Source: Rhodobacteraceae bacterium WD3A24 (lineage in GTDB: Bacteria > Pseudomonadota > Alphaproteobacteria > Rhodobacterales > Rhodobacteraceae). Taken from it: DNA of 64,000 bases. A program made the position numbers and the translations under genes. The notes under the pieces are model-generated. The model ran no database searches. It was not told where the DNA came from and was given only the letters and a program-made list of their open reading frames with translations. Positions 1 to 8,470 of the stretch are shown here, piece after piece. The stretch spans positions 83,176-147,175 of the forward strand of contig PUHN01000003.1 in the NCBI GenBank assembly GCA_002967695.1, written 5' to 3'. How positions within the stretch are numbered: position 1 is the first letter of the stretch; each line of letters opens with the position of its first letter.

Positions 1-734
1 AGCCGCTCGAACCCTTCGGGCGCGCCCACGGTCGAGAAGGCGAATTGCAGGCCCTGGCTCCGACCGATCCAGTTCTGCTGCATCAGGCGGACCTTCTCGG
101 GCCACTTGTCGAGGCCGTCGAGCGCGGCGAGCAGTTCCCCGGCATAATCCGAGATGCGGAAGAACCACTGCGTCAGCTCGCGCCGCTCGACCTCGGCGCC
201 CGAGCGCCAGCCGCGCCCCTCGATCACCTGCTCGTTGGCCAGCACGGTCTGGTCCACCGGATCCCAGTTGACCACCGCGTTCTTGCGATAGACCAGCCCG
301 GCATCGAGGAAGTCCAGGAACATCGCCTGCTGCTGGCCGTAATACTCCGGGTCGCAGGTGGCGAATTCGCGGCTCCAGTCGATGGACAGCCCCATCGGTT
401 TCATCTGCTCGCGCATGTCCGCGATGTTGGCGTAGGTCCAGTCGGCCGGGTGGCCGCCCTGTTCCATCGCCGCGTTCTCGGCGGGCATGCCGAAGGCGTC
501 CCACCCCATCGGATGCAGCACCGAGAACCCCTGCGCCAGCTTGTAGCGCGCCACGACGTCGCCCATCGTGTAGTTGCGCACATGGCCCATGTGGATGCGC
601 CCCGAGGGGTACGGGAACATCTCCAGCACATAGTATTTCGGACGCGATTCGTCGTGGCGCGCAGTGAACACGCCAGCCTCGTCCCAGGCGGCCTGCCATT
701 TCGGTTCGCTCCGGCTCGGGTCGTATCGCGGCAT
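1..734 (-). CDS. leuS: Leucyl-tRNA synthetase, N-terminal part (cut by window edge)
   Basis: Class I aminoacyl-tRNA synthetase that charges tRNA-Leu in the cytoplasm. The first 244 residues are inside the window and the rest lies to the left. The class I HIGH-type motif is present as HMGH at residues 48-51, after the PYPSGR stretch typical of LeuS, followed by the NYTMGD and [16 protein letters not shown] regions. The ATG at 734 is preceded by a GAGGG ribosome-binding site. It lies 86 bases downstream of a DUF3576 lipoprotein gene on the same strand, an arrangement I recall from other Rhodobacterales. Identification is secure; only the C-terminal part is missing because of the window boundary. 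Confidence 0.96.
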   Translation of the reverse strand, partial: MPRYDPSRSEPKWQAAWDEAGVFTARHDESRPKYYVLEMFPYPSGRIHMGHVRNYTMGDVVARYKLAQGFSVLHPMGWDAFGMPAENAAMEQGGHPADWTYANIADMREQMKPMGLSIDWSREFATCDPEYYGQQQAMFLDFLDAGLVYRKNAVVNWDPVDQTVLANEQVIEGRGWRSGAEVERRELTQWFFRISDYAGELLAALDGLDKWPEKVRLMQQNWIGRSQGLQFAFSTVGAPEGFER

Positions 735-820
735 CTCGGCGCCCTCTGTCCTGATCCTGTGCCGGGCCGGGTTATACTAGCCCGGCGCGCGGGGTCCAGA
801 GGCCGGCGCGACCGCCCGCG

Positions 821-1315
821 TCAGAGCCCCAGATCGCGCACCCGGAGCTGGCGCGCGCGGGTCAGGATAGCGTCCTCGACGGCGCGCTGGGTTTCGGCGC
901 CGGCCGGCCCCGAGCGGGTCATCACCGCCACGTTGAGCGCGCGCGCGTCCAGCGCGGGGTCGGTCACATGCACCGTGGCGCGATAGGGCGTGCCGCCGCC
1001 GGGCGGGGTGCCATAGCCGGTCACGAACACGCCGGTGAACGGGTCCACCTGCTCGACCGGCAGGAAGTCGAGCACCTCGAGCGCGGCGTTCCAGATATAG
1101 CGGTTGACCTCGACGGTGGTGTTGGGGTCGTCGCGATTGGCGAACAGATCCCAGATGGAGGAGCGATTGGCCTCCGCCGGGGTCACGCGCTCCTGCGGCA
1201 CGTTGGGATTGTCGCTGACCCCGCCGCTGAACGGGCCGTCGCCCGAGCATGCCGCGACAACGGTCGCAAGGCCCAGCGCCGCCCCCGCGCGCGCAAAACG
1301 GTGAGAAATCATCAT
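821..1315 (-). CDS. DUF3576 lipoprotein
   Basis: Protein of 164 residues with a lipoprotein signal peptide: a short basic start, a hydrophobic stretch and a lipobox ending VVAAC with the lipidated cysteine at residue 23. The rest matches my memory of the DUF3576 family of alphaproteobacteria (SSIWDLF, NRYIWNAALEVLDFLPV, VDPFTGVFVTGYGTP). The function is unknown; the protein is presumably anchored in the outer membrane facing the periplasm. The reading frame is open far upstream, but the lipobox fixes the start at 1315, or one codon later at the second ATG. It is the first gene before leuS and probably co-transcribed with it. Confidence 0.85.
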   Translation of the reverse strand: MMISHRFARAGAALGLATVVAACSGDGPFSGGVSDNPNVPQERVTPAEANRSSIWDLFANRDDPNTTVEVNRYIWNAALEVLDFLPVEQVDPFTGVFVTGYGTPPGGGTPYRATVHVTDPALDARALNVAVMTRSGPAGAETQRAVEDAILTRARQLRVRDLGL

Positions 1316-1588
1316 CGCTGCCCCCCAAAGGTGCCCTTCGCGCTGTCTAGCCGAGGGGGCCGTCACGAACAAGGGCTTTCCCCCGCCGCGCCCACACGCA
1401 TGCGCGCCGCCGCCAGTGGCAGACCGGCGGGGCCGAAAGCCACTGTGACATGAATGCACCATAGCGGCCGCAATCATTTCGCCCCCCGCGCCGGCTTCTT
1501 GCATGAAAAGGGCCGACGCGGGAAACAGGCACAGACCCAAGCCGGGCGGCTCCGGCCTGGGCAGTCCTGAAAAACACGAGGGAAAGCC

Positions 1589-2446
1589 ATGAAAAAGATT
1601 CTCCTTGCCTCGACCGCCCTGGTCATGACGACCGGCATCGCGGCCGCGGACAACCCGAATGTCGAGCTCTCCGGCGACGCCGAAATGGGCGTGATGTTCG
1701 ACGACTCGATGGCCAACGAATGGAGCTTCACCAGTGAGGCGACCGTCGGCTTCACCCTGTCGGGCGAAACCGATGGCGGCCTGCAGTTCGGCGCCTCCTT
1801 CGACGCCGACGAGGCCGTCGGTGCGGCCGGCGGCACGGACGGCTCGGTCTTCATCTCGGGCGCCTTCGGCCGCCTGTCGATGGGCGATGTCGACAGCGCC
1901 GCCGACGCCGCCGTGGGCGACATCTCGGGTGTCGGCCTGACGGGCCTCGAAGACACGATGGCCTACCTGTCGAACGACACGCTGCCGGCGGCGCTGTATG
2001 AATACAGCTCGGGCGGCTTCTCCGTCTATCTCGGCGCCGACCAGATCTCGTCGTCCGATGACGAGTGGTCGATCGGTGCCGCCTACAGCGCGGGCAACTA
2101 CAGCTTCGCCGCCGGTTTCGAGAAGGACACCTCGACCACGGCCACCCCGACCGGCCCCGATGACGAGCACTTCGCGCTCAGCGGCAGCGGCACCTTCGGC
2201 GCCGTCACCCTGACCGCGGCGGCCGGCTTCAGCAACGACAACACGCAGGGCGGTGTCTCGCTCGACTATGTCACCGGCCCGACCACGGTGACCGGCTACT
2301 ACTTCCACGACTTCGCCGAAGACGCCAACTACGGCCTCGGCGCGGAATACGATCTGGGCGGCGGCGCCGCGCTGGTCGGCGGCATCGCCCACTACGAAGC
2401 CACCGACAACACCCTTGCCGACTTCGGCATCAGCATGTCGTTCTGA
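1589..2446 (+). CDS. Rhodobacter-type porin
   Basis: Outer-membrane porin of 285 residues that should form a trimeric 16-strand beta-barrel for passive diffusion of small solutes. A signal peptide (MKKILLASTALVM...) is cleaved after about residue 20. The mature part is acidic, Gly/Ala-rich and made of alternating strand patterns (GFTLSGETDGGLQFGASF), ending in the terminal phenylalanine (SMSF) needed for BAM recognition. A GAGGGAAA ribosome-binding site precedes the ATG. It has its own terminator directly downstream. It is the likely parent of the short porin-like ORF that follows. Confidence 0.9.
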   Translation: MKKILLASTALVMTTGIAAADNPNVELSGDAEMGVMFDDSMANEWSFTSEATVGFTLSGETDGGLQFGASFDADEAVGAAGGTDGSVFISGAFGRLSMGDVDSAADAAVGDISGVGLTGLEDTMAYLSNDTLPAALYEYSSGGFSVYLGADQISSSDDEWSIGAAYSAGNYSFAAGFEKDTSTTATPTGPDDEHFALSGSGTFGAVTLTAAAGFSNDNTQGGVSLDYVTGPTTVTGYYFHDFAEDANYGLGAEYDLGGGAALVGGIAHYEATDNTLADFGISMSF

Positions 2447-2476
2447 TCCCGAACAACGGGACAAACGAGGGACGGG

Positions 2477-2506
2477 AAAGAGCGGGCCTTGTGCCCGCTC
2501 TTTTTC
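2477..2506 (+). terminator. Rho-independent terminator of the porin gene
   Basis: Perfect 11-bp stem (2477-2487 with 2493-2503), a 5-base loop, and a T-run that overlaps the 3' arm. It sits 30 bases after the porin stop codon. Confidence 0.9.
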
Positions 2507-2579
2507 CTTGTCTCCTGGCCGGGCTTGATCGGCGCCCGCCATCACGGCACCTTGGGCGGGCAACACCGGGCCTGTCCGC

Positions 2580-2855
2580 ATGATCCGCCTGCGCACCGCA
2601 TTCGCCACGAGCCTCGCACTCGCGCTGCTCACCCCCGCCGCGCCCGGCGCCGGGGCGGGGCCGGTCATCAATGGCGACGGCCGCTTCGGCATCGTCTATG
2701 ACGAATCGATGTCGGCCGACCGGCGCTGGCAGCTGACCAGCCGCGCGCGTCTGCGCTTCGGCCTGACGATCGAGACCGACGGCGGAATGGAATTCGGGAT
2801 CATCCTGCGCCCCGACGAGCTGGGCTCGAACCGGCTGCGCGACGACGAGGACTGA
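2580..2855 (+). CDS. Short porin-like protein (N-terminal barrel fragment)
   Basis: Protein of 91 residues with a signal peptide (residues 1 to about 26) followed by about 65 residues that align with the start of the neighbouring porin. GDGRFGIVYDESM matches GDAEMGVMFDDSM, and LTIETDGGMEFG matches LSGETDGGLQFG. It then ends in a charged tail (NRLRDDED) instead of continuing through the barrel. It could be a remnant of a duplicated porin or a retained small secreted protein. I see no clear ribosome-binding site. It is convergent with the LacI gene, with a gap of only 6 bases. Confidence 0.6.
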   Translation: MIRLRTAFATSLALALLTPAAPGAGAGPVINGDGRFGIVYDESMSADRRWQLTSRARLRFGLTIETDGGMEFGIILRPDELGSNRLRDDED

Positions 2856-2861
2856 CCGCGC

Positions 2862-3896
2862 TCAGCGCCGGCGGATCGTGTCGCCGGGCTCCAGCCGGGG
2901 CGTCAGCTCGATCCGCACGCCGCCGACGACCCCCTCGCCGCCCTTGCCGGCGATGATCTCGGCGGCCTTGAGGCCGATCTCCAGCCGGCAGGCATCCATC
3001 GTCGCCAGCCGGCGCGGCAGCCCGTCGAGCAACTCGACCCCGTTGAACCCGGCCAGGCCAAGGCTTTCGGGCACGTCGATGCCGTGATCGAGACACCACA
3101 GGAGCCCACCGGCGCCGATCATGTCATTGGAATAATAAAGAAAATCCAGATCGGCGTTGCGCGCGAGGATCGCCTCGGTCATCTCGCGGCCCTTGAGCAA
3201 CGCCGAGCCGCCCGAGTAGAACTCGGTATCGACCACTTCGAGCCCGGCCTCGGCCAGCCCGTCGCGGAAGCCTTCCAGGCGTTTGCGGGCGCGGTGATCG
3301 TCGGGCATCTTGGTGCCCAGAAAACCGATGCGCCGATACCCGGCCGCGACGATGGCGCGCGCCATCTCGCGCCCGGCGCGGCGGTGCGATATGCCCACCA
3401 CCGAGTCGATGGCCGGGCCGTCGACATCCATGATCTCCACCACCGGAATGCCGGAATTTTCCAGCATCGCGCGCGAGGCGTCGGAATGCTCCAGCCCGGC
3501 GAGGATGACGCCCGAGGGCCGCCAGCTGAGCATCTCGTAGAGAACGGCCTCCTCGCGCGCGGGGGCGTAGTCCGTCACCCCGACGACGGGCTGCAGGCCG
3601 GTGTCGTCGAGCGCGCGCGAGATGCCGGTGAGCACCTCGGGAAACACCATGTTCGCCAGCGACGGTATGATGACGGCCACCAGATTGACCCGCTGCGAGG
3701 CCAGCGCACCGGCGATCTTGTTGGGCACATAGCCCAGCCGCTTGGCCGCGCGGATCACCCGCTCCCGCGTGGCGGGGCTGACGTCGCCACGGTTGCGCAG
3801 CACCCGGCTGACGGTCATCTCGCTCACGCCGCTGGCCTCGGAGACATCGCGCAGGGTCAGCGGGCGGCGCGGCTCTTGCGGGGGATCATGGGTCAC
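2862..3896 (-). CDS. LacI/GntR-family transcriptional regulator
   Basis: DNA-binding repressor of 344 residues. The LacI helix-turn-helix is at residues 13-35 (LTLRDVSEASGVSEMTVSRVL), followed by the hinge region NKIAGALASQR and a periplasmic-binding-protein-like effector domain from about residue 70 to the end (VAVIIPSLANMVFPEVL, VILAGLEH, DFLYYSNDMIGAGGLLWCLD). The effector domain resembles the gluconate repressor GntR subgroup. The usual neighbour would be a sugar or sugar-acid uptake operon, but none is adjacent here, so the target is unknown. Confidence 0.9.
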   Translation of the reverse strand: MTHDPPQEPRRPLTLRDVSEASGVSEMTVSRVLRNRGDVSPATRERVIRAAKRLGYVPNKIAGALASQRVNLVAVIIPSLANMVFPEVLTGISRALDDTGLQPVVGVTDYAPAREEAVLYEMLSWRPSGVILAGLEHSDASRAMLENSGIPVVEIMDVDGPAIDSVVGISHRRAGREMARAIVAAGYRRIGFLGTKMPDDHRARKRLEGFRDGLAEAGLEVVDTEFYSGGSALLKGREMTEAILARNADLDFLYYSNDMIGAGGLLWCLDHGIDVPESLGLAGFNGVELLDGLPRRLATMDACRLEIGLKAAEIIAGKGGEGVVGGVRIELTPRLEPGDTIRRR

Positions 3897-4011
3897 GCCT
3901 GCTCCATCCGATGCGGGCTTTGACGTTTTCTATCCCCATTGCCGGCAAAGGCCAAGCCTGCCGGCCCGGCCCTTGCGTCGCGCGCCGTTTCGCGCCAAAA
4001 CGCCGGCCAAT

Positions 4012-4088
4012 GGCCCCGTAGCTCAGCCGGATAGAGCAGCAGATTCCTAATCTGGAGGTCGCAGGTTCAAGTCCTGCCGGGGTCGCCA
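4012..4088 (+). tRNA. tRNA-Arg (anticodon CCT)
   Basis: Complete cloverleaf. The acceptor stem 4012-4018 pairs with 4078-4084 (one G-T pair), the D-stem is GCTC/GAGC, the anticodon loop TTCCTAA is at 4044-4050, the T-arm is GCAGG-TTCAAGT-CCTGC, and an encoded CCA is at 4086-4088. Anticodon CCT reads the AGG codon. Positions 27 and 43 are both G, so the anticodon stem has four pairs. The gene is convergent with the TRAP dctM gene that ends 9 bases away. There is no sign of an integrated element at its 3' end. Confidence 0.96.
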
Positions 4089-4097
4089 TCACCGTGC

Positions 4098-5399
4098 CTA
4101 GAACAGGTTCGGCAGCAGCATCACCAGCCCCGGAAACGCGACGGCCAGCGCGACCACCACGATATCCGCGGCCAGGAAGGGCAGGACGCCCGCGAAAATC
4201 TGCACCACACTGACATACTTGTGGGCCACGTTGCGGATGACGAAGACGTTGAGCCCCACGGGCGGCGTGATCATTCCGATTTCCAGCAGCTTGACCACGA
4301 CCACGCCGAACCACACAAGGCTGATCTGCTGGGCCTCGAAGATCGGCAGAAGGATGGGCAGCGTGACGAGCAGTGCGCCAAACGGCTCCATCACCATCCC
4401 AAGCAGGATGTAGACGACCACCACGACGAACATCAGCTGGAAATAGCCCAGCCCCGCGTCAGTGACGAAGGACGAGATGACGCTCGACAGCCCGGTCAGC
4501 CCCAGGAAGCGCGTGAACATCGCCGCGCCCACGCCGATGATGAACAGCGACGCCGAGGTCATCAGGGTTTCGAGAAGGGCCTGCCGCATCACCTCGAGGT
4601 TCAGATGCCCCACCAGCGCGGCGCACAGTATTGCGCCGGCCGCGCCGACGGCGCCGGCTTCGGTGGCGGTGAAAAGGCCCGAGAACAGCCCGCCGAAGAC
4701 GATCGCGATCAGCAGGAGCACCGGCCATATCCGCCCGAAGGCCGCACGCACTGACAGCGCCGCGCCCTCGACCGGGCGCCGGGGGATCACGTCGGGCCTG
4801 AGCCATGCAATGACCAGCACGAGCAGGGCGTAGCTCACCGCCGTCATCAGCCCCATCCCGATGCCGCCCAGGAACACCTGGGTGATCGAGGTCTCCGAGA
4901 ACACGCCATAGACGATCATCAGGATCGAGGGCGGGATCAGCGCGCCGATCGTGCCGCCGGCGGCGATCGACCCCGCGGCCAGGCTGGGTGCGTAGCCCGC
5001 ACGGATCATCTCGGGGATGGCGATGCGGCCCATGGACGCCGCCGTGGCCAGGGAAGATCCGCACACCGCCGCGAAGCCCGAACAGGCGAAGATGGACGAG
5101 ATCGCGAGTGCGCCGGGCAGGCGATGCAGCAGCGCCTTGGCCGCGTCGAACAGCTCCGTCGTGAGCTGGGCGTGAAAGGCCACGAACCCCATCAGCAGGA
5201 ACATCGGCACCGCGCTCATCGTCCAGCTGGCGACAAAGCTGTAGGGGGTATTGGCGACGATCCCCAGCGCGGGTTCGAACCCCAGAAGCCAGGCGATGCC
5301 GCCGAACGAGACCGCGGTCAGCGCCAGCGCCACCGGAACCCGCAGCAGCAACAGCACCATCAGCAGCCCGATGGCCCAGAATCCGGTCTCGGGGCTCAT
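4098..5399 (-). CDS. dctM: TRAP transporter large permease DctM
   Basis: Integral membrane protein of 433 residues with about 12 transmembrane helices. It is the ion-coupled translocation subunit of a tripartite periplasmic transporter. Family landmarks are visible: GFAAVCGSSLATAASMG, the AGGTIGALIPPSILMIVYG segment, and the C-terminal EIGMITPPVGLNVFVI. The ATG overlaps the stop of dctQ by four bases (ATGA), so the two are translationally coupled. It is the last gene of a leftward operon starting at the crotonase (9267). The substrate is probably the aromatic or related carboxylate handled by the surrounding catabolic genes (inference). Confidence 0.93.
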   Translation of the reverse strand: MSPETGFWAIGLLMVLLLLRVPVALALTAVSFGGIAWLLGFEPALGIVANTPYSFVASWTMSAVPMFLLMGFVAFHAQLTTELFDAAKALLHRLPGALAISSIFACSGFAAVCGSSLATAASMGRIAIPEMIRAGYAPSLAAGSIAAGGTIGALIPPSILMIVYGVFSETSITQVFLGGIGMGLMTAVSYALLVLVIAWLRPDVIPRRPVEGAALSVRAAFGRIWPVLLLIAIVFGGLFSGLFTATEAGAVGAAGAILCAALVGHLNLEVMRQALLETLMTSASLFIIGVGAAMFTRFLGLTGLSSVISSFVTDAGLGYFQLMFVVVVVYILLGMVMEPFGALLVTLPILLPIFEAQQISLVWFGVVVVKLLEIGMITPPVGLNVFVIRNVAHKYVSVVQIFAGVLPFLAADIVVVALAVAFPGLVMLLPNLF

Positions 5400-5905
5400 G
5401 TCCCGTCACCCTTGCCTTCGGTGCCTGCGGCCACCTCGACGGCGCGAAAGGCGGTGACGAGCGCGGCCAGCGCGAAGCCGGCCGGTGGCAGGAAATAGGT
5501 GGGCCAGACCGGCAGAAGCATGTTGAGCACGATGACCGACGAGCCGCTGCCCCAGTTCGAAAGCGCGGTCTCCCACGTGGTGTAGGTCATCACCGCGTAG
5601 ATCGCGCAGGCCAGAAGCGCCACGATCACGTCGGAAACACGGGTGATCCGCGGCCCCAGCATCGCGTCGACCACTTCGACCGAGACCATGCCGCGCCGGC
5701 GTTCGACCCAGGCCAGCGGAAGGAAGGCGATCAGCACCATGTAATAGCGCGAGACGATCTCGTTGGTCGCCGGCAGCGGCCGTCCGACAATGTTGCGCGC
5801 GGCGACGTCGATGCCGACATGGACCATCATCAGCAAAACCCCGACCGCGCCGACAAGCGCGAGCGTCTGGGCCATGCGTTCGGCAAGTCGTGCCAGCGCA
5901 CTCAT
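5396..5905 (-). CDS. dctQ: TRAP transporter small permease DctQ
   Basis: Membrane protein of 169 residues with four predicted helices (about residues 13-35, 50-70, 90-110 and 132-155). It contains the family pattern NIVGRPLPATNEIVSRYYMV with the conserved Asn-Glu pair. The ATG at 5905 begins MSALARLAERMAQ; an upstream in-frame start exists at 5941 but would add a polar extension that does not look family-like. Its stop overlaps the dctM start. It lies 54 bases downstream of dctP. Confidence 0.9.
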   Translation of the reverse strand: MSALARLAERMAQTLALVGAVGVLLMMVHVGIDVAARNIVGRPLPATNEIVSRYYMVLIAFLPLAWVERRRGMVSVEVVDAMLGPRITRVSDVIVALLACAIYAVMTYTTWETALSNWGSGSSVIVLNMLLPVWPTYFLPPAGFALAALVTAFRAVEVAAGTEGKGDGT

Positions 5906-5959
5906 CGTGACTCCGGATGACGGGGTGGGCCGGGCCGCCACGCGGCCCGGCGAAGGGTG

Positions 5960-7081
5960 TCACTCGCCGTAGCTGGCGAAGTCGACCTGGCTCCAGATCT
6001 CGTCCCACATGGCCTGCGCCATCGCCTCGGGGTCGTCTCCGACCTCCTCGTTGATGCCGCGCCACTTCTCGACAAGGTCCATGAACTCGGCCACGCGCTC
6101 GGACGCGTCGTCCATCCCGAACCGCTCGGCCGACAGCTCGGCGGCCGTGTCGCGGTCGGCCGCGGCGAAGTCGCGCGAGGCTTCGACGAAGTCCTCGTCG
6201 GCCTGGAGGAACTCGATGCCGGCCTCTTCGGCGGCGGCGCGGGCGGCCTGCGGGAAGTCGTAGCCCCAGCGATAGGTGAAGTCCGCATTCGCCCGGTTGG
6301 CCGCGCGGACCAGCGCAGCGCGCTCATCGGCGCTGAGCTCGCCCCAGGTGCTGGTGGCCACGGTAAAGTTCGAGGTCGAGAAATACGCGCCCAGCGGCAC
6401 CTCGGTCACATGGGTGACAAGATCGACCAGCCGGAAGGACAGCAGGTCGCCGACCGACGCCATGGTGCCGTCGATCGTGCCCTGCGACATGGCCTCGAAG
6501 GTGTCGCCCACGCCGATGCTAACGGGAACGGCCCCGAAATTCTCGGCCCAGCGCGAGAACGGCGCCCCGCCGGAGCGCAGGCGCAGCCCCTCCAGATCGT
6601 CCGCGGACTCGACCGGCGTGTTGGTCATCAGCACATACGGGTCGGACGAGCCCGAGCCCAGATAGACGACGTCGAAGTCGTTCATCTCGGTCTGGCAGCT
6701 ATCGCAGGTCACCGTGTATTCGGTTATGGCGGCCGCTACCGCGTGCGGATTGACGGCCGACAGCGACAGCTCGCCCGCCAGCGCCATGTTGGGCAGCTCG
6801 GCGGGGAAGTAGAGCGGCAGCAGGTTGCCCACATCTGCGAGCCCGGTCTGCAGCGCGTCCTTCATCTGGCCGAGGGAGACGACCTCGGGGCCAAGGATGC
6901 TGGCGGTCAGCGCGCCTTCGGACTCCTCGGGCAGATACTCGACAAGGCCCTCGTAGAGATGGCTGTGCGCCGGATGCGCCGGCGGGACGCCGGGGGCGAT
7001 GCGCAGGTCGCGCGCCCCGGCCGCGCCGGCGGCCAGCGTCCCGGCCATGAGCATTGTGGCAAGTCTTGTTGGCAGTTTCAT
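5960..7081 (-). CDS. dctP: TRAP transporter solute-binding protein DctP
   Basis: Periplasmic binding protein of 373 residues with a signal peptide (residues 1 to about 23, ending GAAGA). It captures the substrate and delivers it to DctQM. DctP features are the early PPAHPAHSHLYEGLVEYL segment, the LRLRSGGAPFSRWAENFGAVPV stretch that usually carries the carboxylate-binding arginine, and QGTIDGTMASVGDLLSFRL. Two cysteines occur in TCDSCQ near residue 125, an unusual CxxC in this family. The cognate permeases follow directly. Confidence 0.93.
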   Translation of the reverse strand: MKLPTRLATMLMAGTLAAGAAGARDLRIAPGVPPAHPAHSHLYEGLVEYLPEESEGALTASILGPEVVSLGQMKDALQTGLADVGNLLPLYFPAELPNMALAGELSLSAVNPHAVAAAITEYTVTCDSCQTEMNDFDVVYLGSGSSDPYVLMTNTPVESADDLEGLRLRSGGAPFSRWAENFGAVPVSIGVGDTFEAMSQGTIDGTMASVGDLLSFRLVDLVTHVTEVPLGAYFSTSNFTVATSTWGELSADERAALVRAANRANADFTYRWGYDFPQAARAAAEEAGIEFLQADEDFVEASRDFAAADRDTAAELSAERFGMDDASERVAEFMDLVEKWRGINEEVGDDPEAMAQAMWDEIWSQVDFASYGE

Positions 7082-7112
7082 TTCGGTCTCCTCCCTTGTT
7101 TGACCGTGCCGC

Positions 7113-7991
7113 TCAGAGTCCGAGCAGCTTGCGCGCGTTCTCCTTCAGGATCAGCGGACGCACCTCGTCGCGTATCTCGATCTTCTCGAAGTCGCTCAGC
7201 CAGCGGTCCGGCGTGAGCGCCGGCCAGTCCGACCCGAACAGCATCTTTTTCTTGAGCAGCGTGTTCGCGTAATGCGTGAAGATCGGCGGAAAGTACTTCG
7301 GCGACCATCCAGACATGTCGATGTAGACGTTGGGCTTGTGATTGGCGACGGTCAGCCCCTCTTCCGTCCAGGGAAAGGACGGATGCGCCATCACGATCGG
7401 CATGTCGGGGAAATCCACCGCGACATCGTCGATATAGATCGGATTGGAATAGCCCTGCCGCATCCCCATGCCGCCGCGCATGCCCGCACCGACCCCGGTC
7501 TGGCCGGTGTGGAACAGCGCGATCGCGCCCTCGTCCTGGATGGCCTCGTACATGACATAGGCTGACCGGTCGTTGGGGTAGAAGCCCTGCATCGTGGGGT
7601 GGAACTTGAAGCCCCGCACGCCGAACTCGCGCACCAGCCGCCGGGCCTCGCGCGCGCCGGCCCGGCCCTTGGCCGGGTCGATCGAGGCGAAGGGGATCAT
7701 GATGTCGTCATTCTCGGCGGCGATCCCGGCGACCTCCTCGTTGGAGTAGCGGCGAAAGCCCGTCTCGCGCTCGGAATCCACCGGGAAGATCACGCAGCCG
7801 ATCCTGCGTTCGCGGAAGTAGTCGGCCGTCTGCTGGACGCTGGGCAGGTGATCGTGGTCCTGCCCGGCGGGGTTGCGGAAGTATTTGGCGAGCGCGGCCT
7901 GGAACTCGTCATACCCGTCGTCCCGGGGGCCGCAGCAGGGCTCCTCGGCATGGGTGTGGAAATCTATGGCGACAAGGTCGTCGATGTTCAC
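7113..7991 (-). CDS. Amidohydrolase family 2 metal-dependent hydrolase/decarboxylase
   Basis: Protein of 292 residues of the amidohydrolase-2 superfamily (ACMSD / resorcylate decarboxylase / hydratase relatives). It shows the TIM-barrel metal motif FHTH at residues 11-14, then GFKFHP, LFHTG, MAHPSFPW and the late FGSDWP with the catalytic aspartate. Members act on aromatic or ring-cleavage carboxylates. Here it sits between a marR gene and TRAP genes in a locus with a feruloyl-CoA synthetase-like ligase, so a role in processing an aromatic acid is likely. The GTG start overlaps the marR stop by four bases. The exact reaction cannot be told from sequence alone. Confidence 0.85.
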   Translation of the reverse strand: MNIDDLVAIDFHTHAEEPCCGPRDDGYDEFQAALAKYFRNPAGQDHDHLPSVQQTADYFRERRIGCVIFPVDSERETGFRRYSNEEVAGIAAENDDIMIPFASIDPAKGRAGAREARRLVREFGVRGFKFHPTMQGFYPNDRSAYVMYEAIQDEGAIALFHTGQTGVGAGMRGGMGMRQGYSNPIYIDDVAVDFPDMPIVMAHPSFPWTEEGLTVANHKPNVYIDMSGWSPKYFPPIFTHYANTLLKKKMLFGSDWPALTPDRWLSDFEKIEIRDEVRPLILKENARKLLGL

Positions 7992-8470
7992 GGCGTCGTC
8001 TCCGGGGTCAGGCCGACATACTTCTGAAGCAGCGCGAAAAGCTGCGCCTGCTCCTTTGGGTCAAGGGGCGTGGGACGCCGCGCGTCGTGGCTGAAGAACG
8101 CCTCGGCATGCGCGCTGACGAAGCCCTCGCCCTCGGGCGTGAGGCGCAGCTCGATAGCGCGGCGGTCATCGTCGGGGGTGCGCCGCGCGATCAGGCCGCG
8201 TTCCTCGAAGTTGCGGATCATCTTGGTCATGTGCGCGCGCTTGATGCGCAGCCGCTGGGCCAGCAATCCCTGCCGGATGCCGGGATTGAGGTGGATGACG
8301 TAAAGAACCGAGAATTCCCCCGGCCGCAGGCCGTACTGGCCCAGATCCTCGAAGAAGGCTTCGAAGACCTGAACCTGCGCGAGCCGCAGCAGGAACCCCA
8401 GCGATCCCGACAGCCGGTCGAGCGCGACGTCCTCCATGCTGGCGGGCGGACGCGGGATCGTGCGGGTCAT
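7988..8470 (-). CDS. MarR-family transcriptional regulator
   Basis: Winged-helix regulator of 160 residues. The helix-turn-helix and wing lie around residues 65-110 (GLLAQRLRIKRAHMTKMIRNFEERGLIARRTPDDDRRAIELRLTPEG). It overlaps the crotonase upstream and the amidohydrolase downstream by four bases each. Regulators of this type (FerR/CouR) in hydroxycinnamate loci sense the aryl-CoA thioester and repress the catabolic promoter, so it probably controls the divergent promoter region at 9268-9402 (inference). Confidence 0.9.
   Translation of the reverse strand: MTRTIPRPPASMEDVALDRLSGSLGFLLRLAQVQVFEAFFEDLGQYGLRPGEFSVLYVIHLNPGIRQGLLAQRLRIKRAHMTKMIRNFEERGLIARRTPDDDRRAIELRLTPEGEGFVSAHAEAFFSHDARRPTPLDPKEQAQLFALLQKYVGLTPETTP

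Noticed and set aside
821..2692. A 623-residue minus-strand open frame covering the porin region
   Set aside because: Only its last 164 residues have the lipoprotein features; the rest is antisense to the porin and results from the GC-rich codon bias.
4012..4200. tRNA-Arg 3' end as an integration site for a mobile element
   Set aside because: No integrase, no repeat of the tRNA end and no change of gene content nearby; the adjacent gene is an ordinary TRAP permease.
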